Positions 18,731-27,543 of a stretch of 64,000 nucleotides of DNA are shown one piece after another. The notes beneath the pieces are model-generated. The model worked only from the letters and a program-made list of their open reading frames with translations. It ran no database searches and was not told the DNA's origin. The stretch spans positions 4,494,501-4,558,500 of the forward strand of contig NZ_CP089391.1 in assembly GCF_027594865.1 (NCBI RefSeq). The letters run 5' to 3'. The position numbers were made by a program, and so were the translations under genes. The stretch's first letter is position 1. Each line of letters begins with the position of its first letter. The stretch comes from Bradyrhizobium xenonodulans. Lineage in GTDB: Bacteria; Pseudomonadota; Alphaproteobacteria; Rhizobiales; Xanthobacteraceae.

Positions 18731-19984
18731 ATGGCGTATGCGGCGACAGCCGGGGAGATGAATGCAGCGGTTCGCGCTGCGCCCGGCGTGCTGGCCATCC
18801 AGCGTGCGCTGGTGTGGCTGGTCGGCGCGTCCGGCGCGATCGTCTTCATCGAGCCGAGCCCCTACGAGATCGCGACGCTGCTCGCGAGCGTCATTTTCTT
18901 CGCCACCGGCCTGCGTCTGCGTCTCGCACTGATGCCGCTGGTGCTGATGCTGGTCCTGCTCAATGTCGGCTACACAATCAGCGCGATCCCGCTGTTCGAG
19001 CAGTCCGAGGTGGTGAGCTGGATCGCGACCTCCTGGTACATGGCGGTCACCGTCGTGTTCTTCGCGATGGTCACCTCGGAAGACACCGCCGCCCGGCTCG
19101 ACATGCTCCGGCGCGGCCTCGTGGCCGGCGCGATGGTCGCCTCGCTGTCGGCGCTCGCCGGCTACTTCCACCTCGTTCCCGGCGGAGACGATCTCCTCAC
19201 CCTCTACGGACGCGCGCGCGGCACGTTCAAGGACCCGAACGTGCTCGGCGCCTTCCTGATCCTGCCGGCGCTGTTCGCGCTCCAGAGCGTGGTCTCGGAC
19301 AAGCTGGCCAAGGCGTTCCGCAACGTCATCGCCTTCGCCATCATGTCGCTGGCGATCCTGCTCGCCTTCTCCCGTGCCGCCTGGGGCGGGCTGGTGCTGA
19401 CCTCCGCCTTCATGCTGGCGCTGATGGTGCTGACCAGCCGCACCAACGCGCAGCGCTCGCGCATCATCGTCATGGCGATCGTCGCCGCGGTGCTGGGCCT
19501 TGCGCTGATCGCCGTGCTGCTGTCGTTCGATTCCATCGCCGAGATGTTCAAGCAGCGCGCCAGCTTCGACCAGAGCTATGACGAGGGCCGGTTCGGCCGG
19601 TTCGGCCGGCACATCCTCGGTGCGGAGATGGCGCTCGACCTGCCGTTCGGCATCGGCCCCCTGCAATTCCACCGCTTCTTCCCCGAAGACACCCACAACT
19701 CCTATCTGAACGCCTTCATGTCCGGCGGCTGGCTGTCCGGCGTTTGCTATCCCGCGCTGGTCTTCACCACCGTGATCATGGGCTTCCGGCATATCTTCGT
19801 GCGTGTGCCCTGGCAGCGCGCTTATCTCGCCGTCTTCTCCGCCTTCGTCGGCACCGTCGGCGAAAGCTTCGTGATCGACACCGACCACTGGCGCCACTTC
19901 TGGATGATGCTGGGCGCGATGTGGGGGATGATCGCGGCCGCGCAGGTCTACAAAAGGACTAGCGACGACGCTTCTTCAGCTTGA
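18731..19984 (+). CDS. O-antigen ligase/polymerase family membrane protein (Wzy/WaaL-like)
   Basis: 417 aa with about ten to twelve transmembrane helices. The conserved Wzy_C-type segment appears as ARGTFKDPNVLGAFLILP followed by LAFSRAAWGGLVL and a periplasmic loop containing HNSYLNAFMSGGW, whose His fits the family's catalytic region. Given its place after the sugar transferase it most likely polymerises exopolysaccharide repeat units; ligation to lipid A core is the alternative. Its last 26 bp overlap the convergent MarR gene. Confidence 0.87.
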   Translation: MAYAATAGEMNAAVRAAPGVLAIQRALVWLVGASGAIVFIEPSPYEIATLLASVIFFATGLRLRLALMPLVLMLVLLNVGYTISAIPLFEQSEVVSWIATSWYMAVTVVFFAMVTSEDTAARLDMLRRGLVAGAMVASLSALAGYFHLVPGGDDLLTLYGRARGTFKDPNVLGAFLILPALFALQSVVSDKLAKAFRNVIAFAIMSLAILLAFSRAAWGGLVLTSAFMLALMVLTSRTNAQRSRIIVMAIVAAVLGLALIAVLLSFDSIAEMFKQRASFDQSYDEGRFGRFGRHILGAEMALDLPFGIGPLQFHRFFPEDTHNSYLNAFMSGGWLSGVCYPALVFTTVIMGFRHIFVRVPWQRAYLAVFSAFVGTVGESFVIDTDHWRHFWMMLGAMWGMIAAAQVYKRTSDDASSA

Positions 19985-20480
19985 GATCGGGACGTTTCTC
20001 CGGCGGCGTGTCGAGCAGGCCCTTCAACGCCTCGGTCGCCGCAAGCACGCCCTTGTAGCCTTCGGTCGCGAAGCGCAGCAGCAGGCGCAGTTCCTCGTCG
20101 GAATAGGCACCAAAAACCTTCTCCATCGCCTGCTGCATCGGCACGTAGAGCTGGCCGATCTTCATCGCCGTCTCCGGCACGACGGAAATGAAGACCTTGC
20201 GGCGGTCCTTTTCGTCACGCTCGCGGCGCACGAGGCCTGCTTTCTCGAGCCGGTCGACCACGCCGGTGATGGCACCGGTGGTCAGGCCCGTGACTTCGGC
20301 GAGCCGGCCCGCGGTGACGCGGCCCTCCAGATACAGGATGTCCATGCATTCAAGGTCGGAATTGGCAATTCCGGCAACGTTCGCAACGGTCTGGCCATAG
20401 AGCACGCCCTGCGCGGACGACCTGCGCATCGCCTCCTCGAGCTCCTGCAACAGCGCAGCGCGCGCCTTCGTCCTTGACAA
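19959..20480 (-). CDS. MarR family transcriptional regulator
   Basis: 173 aa. The winged helix covers about residues 40-110: LECMDILYLEGRVTAGRLAEVTGLTTGAITGVVDRLEKAGLVRRERDEKDRRKVFI, with the DxRxx wing motif as DEKDRRK. The C-terminal tail is very basic (LKLKKRRR). It is divergent from an FAD monooxygenase with a TCTTAG-CCA-CTAAGA palindrome between them, so it probably represses both genes until a ligand binds. Confidence 0.9.
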   Translation of the reverse strand: MSRTKARAALLQELEEAMRRSSAQGVLYGQTVANVAGIANSDLECMDILYLEGRVTAGRLAEVTGLTTGAITGVVDRLEKAGLVRRERDEKDRRKVFISVVPETAMKIGQLYVPMQQAMEKVFGAYSDEELRLLLRFATEGYKGVLAATEALKGLLDTPPEKRPDLKLKKRRR

Positions 20481-20491
20481 GGCCGACCCCG

Positions 20492-20524
20492 TATCTTAGT
20501 CGATATATATCTTAGCCACTAAGA
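20492..20524. promoter_or_regulatory. Candidate MarR operator
   Basis: Perfect 6-bp palindrome TCTTAG-CCA-CTAAGA at 20510-20524, and a second copy of TATCTTAG 16 bp earlier at 20492-20499, in the 97-bp gap between the MarR gene and the FAD monooxygenase gene. Confidence 0.55.
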
Positions 20525-20577
20525 GATTTAGCGACCGTAATTTTCTCCTAGCACCACGGAAACGTCGGGAGCAAGCC

Positions 20578-21774
20578 ATGTCCACCCGTCCCCGCAAGGC
20601 CCTGATCATCGGCGCCGGCATTGCCGGGCCCGTCGCCGCGATCCTGCTGCGCCGCGCCGGCATCGAGTCCGCGATCTACGAGGCCTGGCCCTATGCGAAA
20701 GGCATTGGCGGCGGTCTTCAGATCGCGCCGAACGGCATGCATGTGCTGGACGAGATCGGACTTGCGAACGAGTTGATCAGCCGCGGCTCGATCGCGGAGG
20801 CCTTCGACTTCTATTCGCAAGGCGGCGAGCGGCTCGGCTCGATCAACCGCGACATGGCGCGGCGCTTCGGCCAGCCCGCGGTGAACGTCTGCCGCGCCAC
20901 GCTGAACGAAATCCTGATCGACAAGGCCTGGTGCGCTTGCGTCTCGCTCTATTTCGAGAAGCGCCTGATCAAGATCGAGGACCGCGGCGACCAGCCGATC
21001 ATCGCCTACTTCTCCGACGGCACCACGGCCGAAGGCGATTTCCTGATCGGCGCCGACGGCGTGCACTCGGTGGCGCGCCGCCAGGTCGTGCCGGACGGGC
21101 CGCAACCGTTCAACACCGGGCTGATCGGCTTCGGCGGCTTCGTGCCGCACGCGGTGCTCGACGGTAGGTCGATCGGCCAGCATGTCGAGACCACGTTCGG
21201 TCAGAGCGGCTTCTTCGGCTACGGCTATTGCAGCCCGGATCCGACCGACGGCGTGATGTGGTGGAGCACGCAGCCCGCGCACGGCATGGATGCCGCGATG
21301 TTCCGCGCGCTCGACCACACGACCTTGAAACAGCATCTGCGCGGCTTCCACCGCGGCTGGCACGATCCGATTCCTGACATCATTGAAGCCGCCGAGAATA
21401 TCGTGGTCACCGACACGCTCGACGTCGCGACCTTGCCGACCTGGTCGCGCAAGCGCTCGCTCCTGATCGGCGATGCCGCCCATGCGACCAGCCCCCATGC
21501 CGGCCAGGGCGCCTCGCTCGCGCTCGAGGATGCGATGCGGCTCGCACGCCTGATGCAGGAAGGCCAGGAGCTCGGCGTCACCTTCCAGGCCTTCGAGGCC
21601 GAACGGCGCCCGCGCGCCGAGAAGATCGTCGCCATCGCCCGCCGCAACGGCAACAGCAAGCGCGAATTCAGCGCCACCGGCGCCTGGGTCCGTAATCAGA
21701 TGATGAAATGGCTGTTGCCGCTGGGCGCCAAGGGCATGGATTTCATGTACGCGTACGATGCGCGGGCGGTGTAG
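20578..21774 (+). CDS. FAD-dependent monooxygenase (salicylate-hydroxylase-like, PHBH fold)
   Basis: 398 aa. The N-terminal FAD Rossmann motif GAGIAGPVAAILLRRAG, the DG motif in DFLIGADGVHSVARR, and the GD motif in LLIGDAAHATSPHAGQGASLALEDA identify a group A flavoprotein hydroxylase using NAD(P)H and O2. The substrate is unknown; these enzymes often attack aromatic acids. Its expression is probably set by the divergent MarR regulator. The ATG at 20578 follows GGGAGCAAGCC. Confidence 0.9.
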   Translation: MSTRPRKALIIGAGIAGPVAAILLRRAGIESAIYEAWPYAKGIGGGLQIAPNGMHVLDEIGLANELISRGSIAEAFDFYSQGGERLGSINRDMARRFGQPAVNVCRATLNEILIDKAWCACVSLYFEKRLIKIEDRGDQPIIAYFSDGTTAEGDFLIGADGVHSVARRQVVPDGPQPFNTGLIGFGGFVPHAVLDGRSIGQHVETTFGQSGFFGYGYCSPDPTDGVMWWSTQPAHGMDAAMFRALDHTTLKQHLRGFHRGWHDPIPDIIEAAENIVVTDTLDVATLPTWSRKRSLLIGDAAHATSPHAGQGASLALEDAMRLARLMQEGQELGVTFQAFEAERRPRAEKIVAIARRNGNSKREFSATGAWVRNQMMKWLLPLGAKGMDFMYAYDARAV

Positions 21775-21783
21775 CGATTGACG

Positions 21784-21888
21784 CTGTCATGCCCCGCGAA
21801 GGCGGGGCATCCAGTACGCCGCGGCTCCTCGGCTCGATCACTGCTGTCTCTGGAATACTGGATCGTCCGGTCAAGCCGGACGATGACA
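21784..21888. repeat. Bradyrhizobium-type palindromic repeat, inverted copy
   Basis: Starts TGTCATGCCCCGCGAAGGCG and ends GGTCAAGCCGGACGATGAC. Same family as 18593-18696 in reverse order. Confidence 0.75.
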
Positions 21889-21913
21889 CCGTGATTGTGG
21901 CGCGCAATCGCGC

Positions 21914-23089
21914 CTAGCTCTCCACCTCGAACGTCAGCCCCGCATTCTCCCGCAGCCGCTTGATCAGCCTGTGCTGCATCGCCGCGCCCGGCGTCCAGAG
22001 ACCGGGCGGGACATCCGGCGCGTCGCGCAACAGGCAGACCGCGCATTCCGAAATCATCTTCGCCGTTGACGCGTAGCCGGGATCGAGATCGCCCTTCACC
22101 GTCGCGCGAACCTGACGGCCGTCGGGCGCGATCGCAACGTAGAGCAGGTCGTAGTGACCGTTGTCGCGCTCTTCCTTCGACGGCCCCTCGCCGGGCTTGA
22201 GCGCCTCGGGGCCGGTCTTTTCGCTGTTGGCCGCCATGACGCGCTTGGCGTTGGCCTGCCCTTCGTCCCCCGCCCCCGTCAGCACCATCTCGTCGTAGAC
22301 GAAATCCCGGCCATACGGAAATCCCATCAGCATGTTGGAGCGATGGACATTGCGCGTATTGAGGATCGCCATCGCGAACGGGGCGGACCAGGATTGCAGA
22401 TCCTCCTCGAAGATGGGCTTGTTGCCACGCGGCTGCCTGGGCCCTTCGAATCCCGGCGTGAACGCAAATGGGTCTTTGAGGATCGACACCAGATTGAGGT
22501 CCTGCGCGACCGCTTCGAAGGTGACCCTGGCGCTCGCCGAGGTGCCGCCGGAGAACTTCCAGCTGAGGTCGCGGATGCGCCCTTTTACGCGCGGCACAGG
22601 CGCTCCGAACACGCGCCGCGCTTCCTCCTGCACGAAGAACGCACCTAGCTCGAACGGGATGGAATCGAAGCCGCAGGAGAACATGATGCGCGCTCCGCTC
22701 GCCCTGGCGGCCGCCTCGTGCCTGTCGATCATCTGCTTCAGCCAGATCGGCTCGCCGCAGAGATCCATGTAGTCGGTGCCATCCGCGATGCAGGCGGCAA
22801 GCAGATCGGACCCATAAAGCTGGTATGGGCCGACCGTGGTGACGACCAGCTTCGCCTGATCGACCATCGCCCGCAACGACGCCGGATCGGCTGCATCGGC
22901 TACGATGAGCGGCGTGTCCGCGGGCGCGCCGATCGCATCGCGAACGGAGGCGAGCTTGTCTCTGCTGCGCCCGGCCATCGCCCATGTCGGCGCGCCGTCG
23001 CCGACATAGTGCGCGGCGAGGTACTCGGCAACAAGCTGGCCGGTGTATCCGGTTGCGCCGTAGACGACGATGTCGAACTTCGCGGACAC
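21914..23089 (-). CDS. Saccharopine dehydrogenase-like / trans-acting enoyl reductase family protein (paralogue 1)
   Basis: 391 aa. N-terminal NAD(P)-binding motif VVYGATGYTGQLVAEYLA, then VVTTVGPYQLYGSDLLAACIADGTDYMDLCGEPIW, which is typical of the YNL134/Rv2449-type oxidoreductases near saccharopine dehydrogenase. The mycobacterial members act in trans with polyketide synthases; the rhizobial substrate is unknown. It follows a close paralogue in the same direction with a 27-bp gap, so the two are probably one transcription unit. Confidence 0.85.
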   Translation of the reverse strand: MSAKFDIVVYGATGYTGQLVAEYLAAHYVGDGAPTWAMAGRSRDKLASVRDAIGAPADTPLIVADAADPASLRAMVDQAKLVVTTVGPYQLYGSDLLAACIADGTDYMDLCGEPIWLKQMIDRHEAAARASGARIMFSCGFDSIPFELGAFFVQEEARRVFGAPVPRVKGRIRDLSWKFSGGTSASARVTFEAVAQDLNLVSILKDPFAFTPGFEGPRQPRGNKPIFEEDLQSWSAPFAMAILNTRNVHRSNMLMGFPYGRDFVYDEMVLTGAGDEGQANAKRVMAANSEKTGPEALKPGEGPSKEERDNGHYDLLYVAIAPDGRQVRATVKGDLDPGYASTAKMISECAVCLLRDAPDVPPGLWTPGAAMQHRLIKRLRENAGLTFEVES

Positions 23090-23116
23090 GATGATGCTTC
23101 CTGCAAGACCGTGGAT

Positions 23117-24295
23117 TTAAGCTTCCACGGCGAACGTCAGCCCGGCATTGTCGCGCAGCCGCTTGATCAGCTTGTGCTGCATCGCAGCTCCCGGGGTCCA
23201 GAATCCGGCGGCGACATCCGTCGTGTCGCGCAGCATGCAGATCGCGCATTCGGAGATCATCTTCGAGGTCGAGCCGTAGCCGGGATCGCGGTCGCCGGTG
23301 ACGCCGGCGCGGACCATGCGGCCGTCGGGCGCGATCGCGACATAGAGCAAGTTGAAGAGCCCGTTCTCGCGCTCCTCCTTCGAGGGACCCTCGCCGGGCT
23401 TGGGCGCATTCGGGCCGGTCTTCTCGGCATTGGCGGCCATCACGCGCTTGGCGTTGGCCTCGCCCTTTTCGCCGGGGCCGGTCAGGACCATCTCGTCGTA
23501 GACAAAATCCTGGCCGTAGGGAAAGCCCATCAGCATGTTGGAGCGATGAACGTTGCGGGTGTTGATCAGCGCCATCATGAACGGCGCCGCCCAGGATTGC
23601 AGATCGTCCTCGACGATCGGCTTGTTGCCCTTCGGCTGCTTCGGGCCGGTGAACCCCGGCGTCAAAGCAAAGTGATCGTTCAGGATCGCGATGAGGCTGA
23701 TGTCCTTGGCAACCGCATCGAAGGTCGCCTTCGCGCTTGCCGCGGTGCCGCCCGAGAGCGTGCCACGCATGTCGCGCACGCGCCCCTTCACCCGCGCTGC
23801 GGGCGCGCCGAACACGCGCCTCGCCTCTTCCTGCACGAAGAATGTACCGAGCTCGAACGGCACGGAATCGAAGCCGCATGAGAACACGATGCGCGCACCG
23901 CTCTCTTTCGCCGCGGCCTCGTACTTGTCGATCATCTGCCGCATCCAGATCGGCTCGCCGCAGAGATCGAAATAATCGGTACCGGTGGCGACGCAGGCAG
24001 CGAGCAGTTCCTCGCCGTAGAGCTGATACGGACCGACCGTCGTGATCACCGACATCGTCTGCTCCGCCATCGCCTTCAGCGAGGCGGCATCGGACGCATC
24101 CGCCACGATCAGCGGCGTATTCCCCGGCGCGCCGATCGCATCGCGTACCGCCTTCAGCTTGCCGAGACTACGGCCCGCCATCGCCCATTTGAGCGAGTTG
24201 TCGCTCTTGTATTGCTGGGTCAGATATTCGGCGACGAGCTGACCGGTGAAACCGGTCGCGCCGTAGACGACGATGTCGAATTTCGCAGAGCTCAT
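23117..24295 (-). CDS. Saccharopine dehydrogenase-like / trans-acting enoyl reductase family protein (paralogue 2)
   Basis: 392 aa, colinear with the downstream 391-aa protein over its whole length, sharing VVYGATG(F/Y)TGQLVAEYL, VGPYQLYG, SCGFDS(V/I)PFELG and the terminal LIKRLR(D/E)NAGLTF block. Similarity remains obvious at DNA level, so this is a recent or gene-converted tandem duplication. It is predicted to be an NAD(P)-dependent oxidoreductase of unknown substrate. A DUF169 gene lies 9 bp upstream in the same direction of transcription and may form an operon with it. Confidence 0.85.
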   Translation of the reverse strand: MSSAKFDIVVYGATGFTGQLVAEYLTQQYKSDNSLKWAMAGRSLGKLKAVRDAIGAPGNTPLIVADASDAASLKAMAEQTMSVITTVGPYQLYGEELLAACVATGTDYFDLCGEPIWMRQMIDKYEAAAKESGARIVFSCGFDSVPFELGTFFVQEEARRVFGAPAARVKGRVRDMRGTLSGGTAASAKATFDAVAKDISLIAILNDHFALTPGFTGPKQPKGNKPIVEDDLQSWAAPFMMALINTRNVHRSNMLMGFPYGQDFVYDEMVLTGPGEKGEANAKRVMAANAEKTGPNAPKPGEGPSKEERENGLFNLLYVAIAPDGRMVRAGVTGDRDPGYGSTSKMISECAICMLRDTTDVAAGFWTPGAAMQHKLIKRLRDNAGLTFAVEA

Positions 24296-24304
24296 GGTCG
24301 GCCT

Positions 24305-25087
24305 TTATTTCTTTGCGTAACTCACGCCCATGCCGGCGCGGACATCGCTTTGAATACCATAGGGCGGGATCGGATAGCGCAGGCCGTTCTTGGCCAGCGC
24401 CTTCATGCCTTCAATTGCCTTGGCGAGATGCGAGGGTTTCAAGGCCATCAGCATCTCCTCGTCCGGCACGCCGCCATAGCGCCGTTCGGCATAGCATGGC
24501 AAGGACAGGCTGGGCTCGCCACTTTTGAGCGCCCGCCCCCAGGAATCCGCACACGCGGTCTCGCCGACCACGCCCCATTCGAACTTCTTGTAGCCGGTAT
24601 ATTGCAGCCCGTTGATCAGGATGATCATCTGGCCGGGCGTTGCATAGACGAGGCAGATGTCGGGCGGATCGAGCCGGCCGCTGGCGAGCGGGCTGACCGC
24701 GAGCGCCTGATACTGCCCGAACGGAACCACGTCCAGCGCCTCCTGGCGCTTGCGCGCATCCTCCGCGGTGCCGTGCCAGACCCCGACATAATTTTCGCCG
24801 GCGAGCCATTTTTCGTCCTGGGGCGCCAAGCCAATCACCGCGCGGCACTGGTTGCCTACGAGATCGTCGCCGGTGATGCCGACGGTCCAGCCGAGCCGCG
24901 AGGCCATGCTGACGATCTGGTCGGTAGTGTGGACCGCATTGGGCCGGCGGATCTTCGGGATCGCCTCCATGTCCGCGGCATGCGCGAACAGCTTCATGCC
25001 GATCACCGTCGTCTTCAGCCGCAACAGGCTGTTGAGATCGGCAACGAGGCCGGCAAGATCGATCCTGTCTGCGCTCTGCTGTTGCAT
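24305..25087 (-). CDS. DUF169 domain protein
   Basis: 260 aa. Features shared with DUF169 proteins are the N-terminal LNSLLRLKTTVIGMKLF, an internal CRAVIGLAP segment, VYATPGQMIILINGLQY and ACADSWGRALKSGEPSLSLPCYAERRYG with conserved cysteines. Function is unknown; some relatives occur near anaerobic or metal-related genes. The stop is 9 bp before the start of the saccharopine-dehydrogenase-like gene, so they are likely cotranscribed. Confidence 0.8.
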   Translation of the reverse strand: MQQQSADRIDLAGLVADLNSLLRLKTTVIGMKLFAHAADMEAIPKIRRPNAVHTTDQIVSMASRLGWTVGITGDDLVGNQCRAVIGLAPQDEKWLAGENYVGVWHGTAEDARKRQEALDVVPFGQYQALAVSPLASGRLDPPDICLVYATPGQMIILINGLQYTGYKKFEWGVVGETACADSWGRALKSGEPSLSLPCYAERRYGGVPDEEMLMALKPSHLAKAIEGMKALAKNGLRYPIPPYGIQSDVRAGMGVSYAKK

Positions 25088-25147
25088 GACGTCCTCCCGG
25101 CCGGCGATCGTGCGCCGGTGCTGTGTTCTTGTTTTGCAGCCCTCGTT

Positions 25148-25978
25148 CTAGTCCTTGCCAGGTCCCGGAAGCAACTCGCCGGTCCGCCCCATGACGCGAT
25201 ACGCCAAAAGGCCGATCCATTCGCGCACGGCGATGTCGGTCTTGCCGAGGCCCTCGGTGCCGTTGCGGGTGAATTCGAAAAGATCGTCGCGCCCACCCAT
25301 CCGCCAGTCGACGGGATAAGCCTCGACGTCAAATCCGGCCTTGCGGAAAATCCCGATCGAGCGCGGCATGTGGAAGGCCGAGGTGACCAGCAGCCACCGC
25401 TCGCCCGGTTTCGGCGCCACCAGCTGTTTCGTGAAGATCGCATTCTCCCAGGTGTTGCGGGAGTCGCGCTCGAGGATCAGCCGCTCCTTCGGGATGCCGA
25501 GGCTTTCCAGGATCGGCGCGGAGTAATCGGCTTCCCTCGCCTCGGTCGAGACCAAATTCGCGGTGCCGCCGGTGAAGACGATGCGCGCATTCGGATAGCG
25601 ACGCGCGAGCTCGGCCGGCGCCAGCATGCGATCCGCCGCATGCGAAACCACCGGCGTGCGATGCGCCGCCGACAGATCGGTGTCGACCGAGCCGCCGAGC
25701 ACGATGATGCCGTCGGGCGCGCCCCGCGACGGGTCCCAGGCCGGAAAGCGCGACTCCAGGGGATAGAGCAGCAGATTGCCGAGCGGCGAGAACGCGACCA
25801 GCGCCAGCAGGACCAGCGTGGTCACGGCGATCTTGCGGCCGAGCGCGGCAAAGCGCGTCAGCATCAGCAGCAGCGACAGGATTCCGAGCTCGACCAGAAG
25901 ATTGACCGGGAGCAGCGCGATGCCGAGGGTCTTGGACAAAACGAAATACAGGGAAGCCTCGCTGGAATGATCGTGCAT
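25148..25978 (-). CDS. YdcF/SanA-like DUF218 membrane protein
   Basis: 276 aa. Two N-terminal transmembrane helices (about residues 15-37 and 48-68) precede a periplasmic DUF218 domain: DGIIVLGGSVDT, ARIVFTGGTANL, EADYSAPILESLGIP, LERDSRNTWENAIF and LLVTSAFHMPRSIGIF, all hallmark blocks of the ElyC/SanA/YdcF group linked to cell-envelope maintenance. The start ATG at 25978 lies inside a threefold 15-bp tandem repeat that also supplies an out-of-frame ATG at 25994. Confidence 0.9.
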   Translation of the reverse strand: MHDHSSEASLYFVLSKTLGIALLPVNLLVELGILSLLLMLTRFAALGRKIAVTTLVLLALVAFSPLGNLLLYPLESRFPAWDPSRGAPDGIIVLGGSVDTDLSAAHRTPVVSHAADRMLAPAELARRYPNARIVFTGGTANLVSTEAREADYSAPILESLGIPKERLILERDSRNTWENAIFTKQLVAPKPGERWLLVTSAFHMPRSIGIFRKAGFDVEAYPVDWRMGGRDDLFEFTRNGTEGLGKTDIAVREWIGLLAYRVMGRTGELLPGPGKD

Positions 25979-26009
25979 TGAATGATCGTGTCATGAATGA
26001 ACGTGTCTT
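25965..26009. repeat. Three tandem 15-bp repeats at the ydcF-like gene start
   Basis: Units GAATGATCGTGCATT, GAATGATCGTGTCAT and GAATGAACGTGTCTT follow one another without gaps. They span the start codon and leader of the YdcF-like gene. Confidence 0.7.
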
Positions 26010-26010
26010 G

Positions 26011-26088
26011 CACGGGCTTGACCGGCCCGTCCGTCTTCAGAAATCTTCTTGAAAGAGGATCGATCGCCCGGTCAAGCCCGGGCATAAC
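26011..26088. repeat. Degenerate palindromic intergenic repeat
   Basis: CACGGGCTTGACCGGCCCGTCC at one end and CGCCCGGTCAAGCCCGGGCAT at the other. A shortened relative of the 18593 and 21784 elements. Confidence 0.6.
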
Positions 26089-26096
26089 AGGTTCTC

Positions 26097-27074
26097 ATGA
26101 CGAGTTCTGATGAAACCGATTGGACGCGGCAAATGACCCATCACCACCTGCAATCGAGCCCCGAGACCTGCCATTGGGGCTTTTTCGAAGCCGCGCTCAA
26201 GCCCGTGCTCACCGTCAAAAGCGGCGACGAGGTGACGGTCGACACCATCAGCGGTGGTCCCGACATGCTGCCCGACCGCAACAAATTCCACATTCCGCCG
26301 GAGATGGTCGAGGTTCATGCCAAAAACGAGCGCATGCTTCCCGGCCACATCCTCACCGGCCCGATCGCGGTCGAGGGCGCCGAGCCCGGCGACGTGCTCG
26401 CGGTCGAGATCCTCGATGTCCAGCTCCGGCAGGATTGGGGCTGGAACATGATCAAGCCGCTGTCGGGCACCCTGCCCGACGATTTCCACGCGACGCGCAT
26501 CCTCACCATCCCGCTCGACCGGACGCGGATGGTCGGCCGCATGCCGTGGGGGTTAGACCTGCCGCTCAAGCCGTTTTTCGGCGTGATGGGCGTGTCGCCG
26601 CCGCCGGCATGGGGCCGCATCTCCTCGCTCGTGCCGCGCGCGATGGGCGGCAATCTCGACAACAAGGAGCTCGGCGCCGGTGCCACGCTGTATCTGCCGG
26701 TGTTCGTCCCGGGCGCGCTGTTCTCCTGCGGCGACGGCCATGGCGTGCAGGGCGACGGCGAGGTCTGCGTCACCGCGATCGAGACCGCGCTGCAGGGCCG
26801 CTTTCGCCTCACCCTGCGCAAGGACCTCAAATTCGATTACCCCCGCGCCGAGACGGCGGCGCACTACATGACCATGGCGATGGACCCCGACCTCGACCAG
26901 TGCGTGGTGCGGGCGCTGCGCGACATGATCGTGCTGCTCGGCGAGACGCGAGGCCTGTCGCGCGAGGACGCCTACACCCTGTGCAGCCTGGCCGCCGATC
27001 TGCGCGTGACCCAGACGGTCAACGGCTCCAAGGGCATTCATTGCATGATCGAAAAGGCGCTCGTGCACGGCTGA
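26097..27074 (+). CDS. Acetamidase/formamidase family protein
   Basis: 325 aa, the usual size for FmdA/AmdA proteins, which hydrolyse short amides to the acid and ammonia. Conserved segments are TVKSGDEVTVDTISGG, HILTGPIAVEGAEPGDVLAVEILDV, the metal-site region with CGDGHGVQGDGEVCVTAIET, and a late LSREDAYTLCSLAADLRVTQTVNG. Substrate within the amide group is not determined. ATG 26097 or ATG 26133 could serve as start. Confidence 0.9.
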   Translation: MTSSDETDWTRQMTHHHLQSSPETCHWGFFEAALKPVLTVKSGDEVTVDTISGGPDMLPDRNKFHIPPEMVEVHAKNERMLPGHILTGPIAVEGAEPGDVLAVEILDVQLRQDWGWNMIKPLSGTLPDDFHATRILTIPLDRTRMVGRMPWGLDLPLKPFFGVMGVSPPPAWGRISSLVPRAMGGNLDNKELGAGATLYLPVFVPGALFSCGDGHGVQGDGEVCVTAIETALQGRFRLTLRKDLKFDYPRAETAAHYMTMAMDPDLDQCVVRALRDMIVLLGETRGLSREDAYTLCSLAADLRVTQTVNGSKGIHCMIEKALVHG

Positions 27075-27274
27075 GCCGGCCTGCTTCCCTGACCTCTTGA
27101 CGGTCCATCGCCGCACGGGTGCCCCGCGCGGTGCGTGACGCCGTGCCTGATTCTCTGAGCAATTCCAACAAGCTGAGCAATGAGCTCCGCTTGCATTTGA
27201 CTTCTGCCGCCGAACCTAAATAGAGTCTTAATCGTTACTTTTATGTACCTGAGTAAGAGGCTAGCGTTCGGGCC

Positions 27275-27472
27275 ATGGCCACCGAAAAAGCCGAGACTGA
27301 CCGCATTCCCGTAACGTTGGCGCTCTCGACCATCACCTATCTGGAGAAGTTGGTGAGACAGGGCACCCACGGCACCAGCGTTCCCGGCGTCGCACGGACA
27401 TTGATCGAGGAAGGCATCCGTCTCGCCATCAAGGACGGACTCTTGTCGATCCGCGACAATGGCAGGACGTGA
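27275..27472 (+). CDS. Small protein upstream of the gcrA-like gene, unknown function
   Basis: 65 aa, mostly helical: PVTLALSTITYLEKLVRQGTHG and VPGVARTLIEEGIRLAIKDG. The pattern of a short strand followed by two helices resembles a ribbon-helix-helix DNA-binding protein, but I cannot confirm it. Its stop overlaps a GTG at 27469 that is in frame with the GcrA-like gene, so the two could be translationally coupled. Confidence 0.65.
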   Translation: MATEKAETDRIPVTLALSTITYLEKLVRQGTHGTSVPGVARTLIEEGIRLAIKDGLLSIRDNGRT

Positions 27473-27543
27473 GCGCGCCGGACGTGAGGCGGACGGATCT
27501 CGACAGGCGGATGGCCGACATCTGCAACCTGGGACCGCACCAA

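Noticed and set aside
16924..18849. 641-codon minus-strand open frame
   Set aside because: Antisense to the sugar transferase gene; composition rich in His, Asp and Gln as expected for a shadow frame.
21696..23879. 727-codon frame on the minus strand across both oxidoreductase genes
   Set aside because: It is an alternative frame of the two true genes and contains no recognisable domain.
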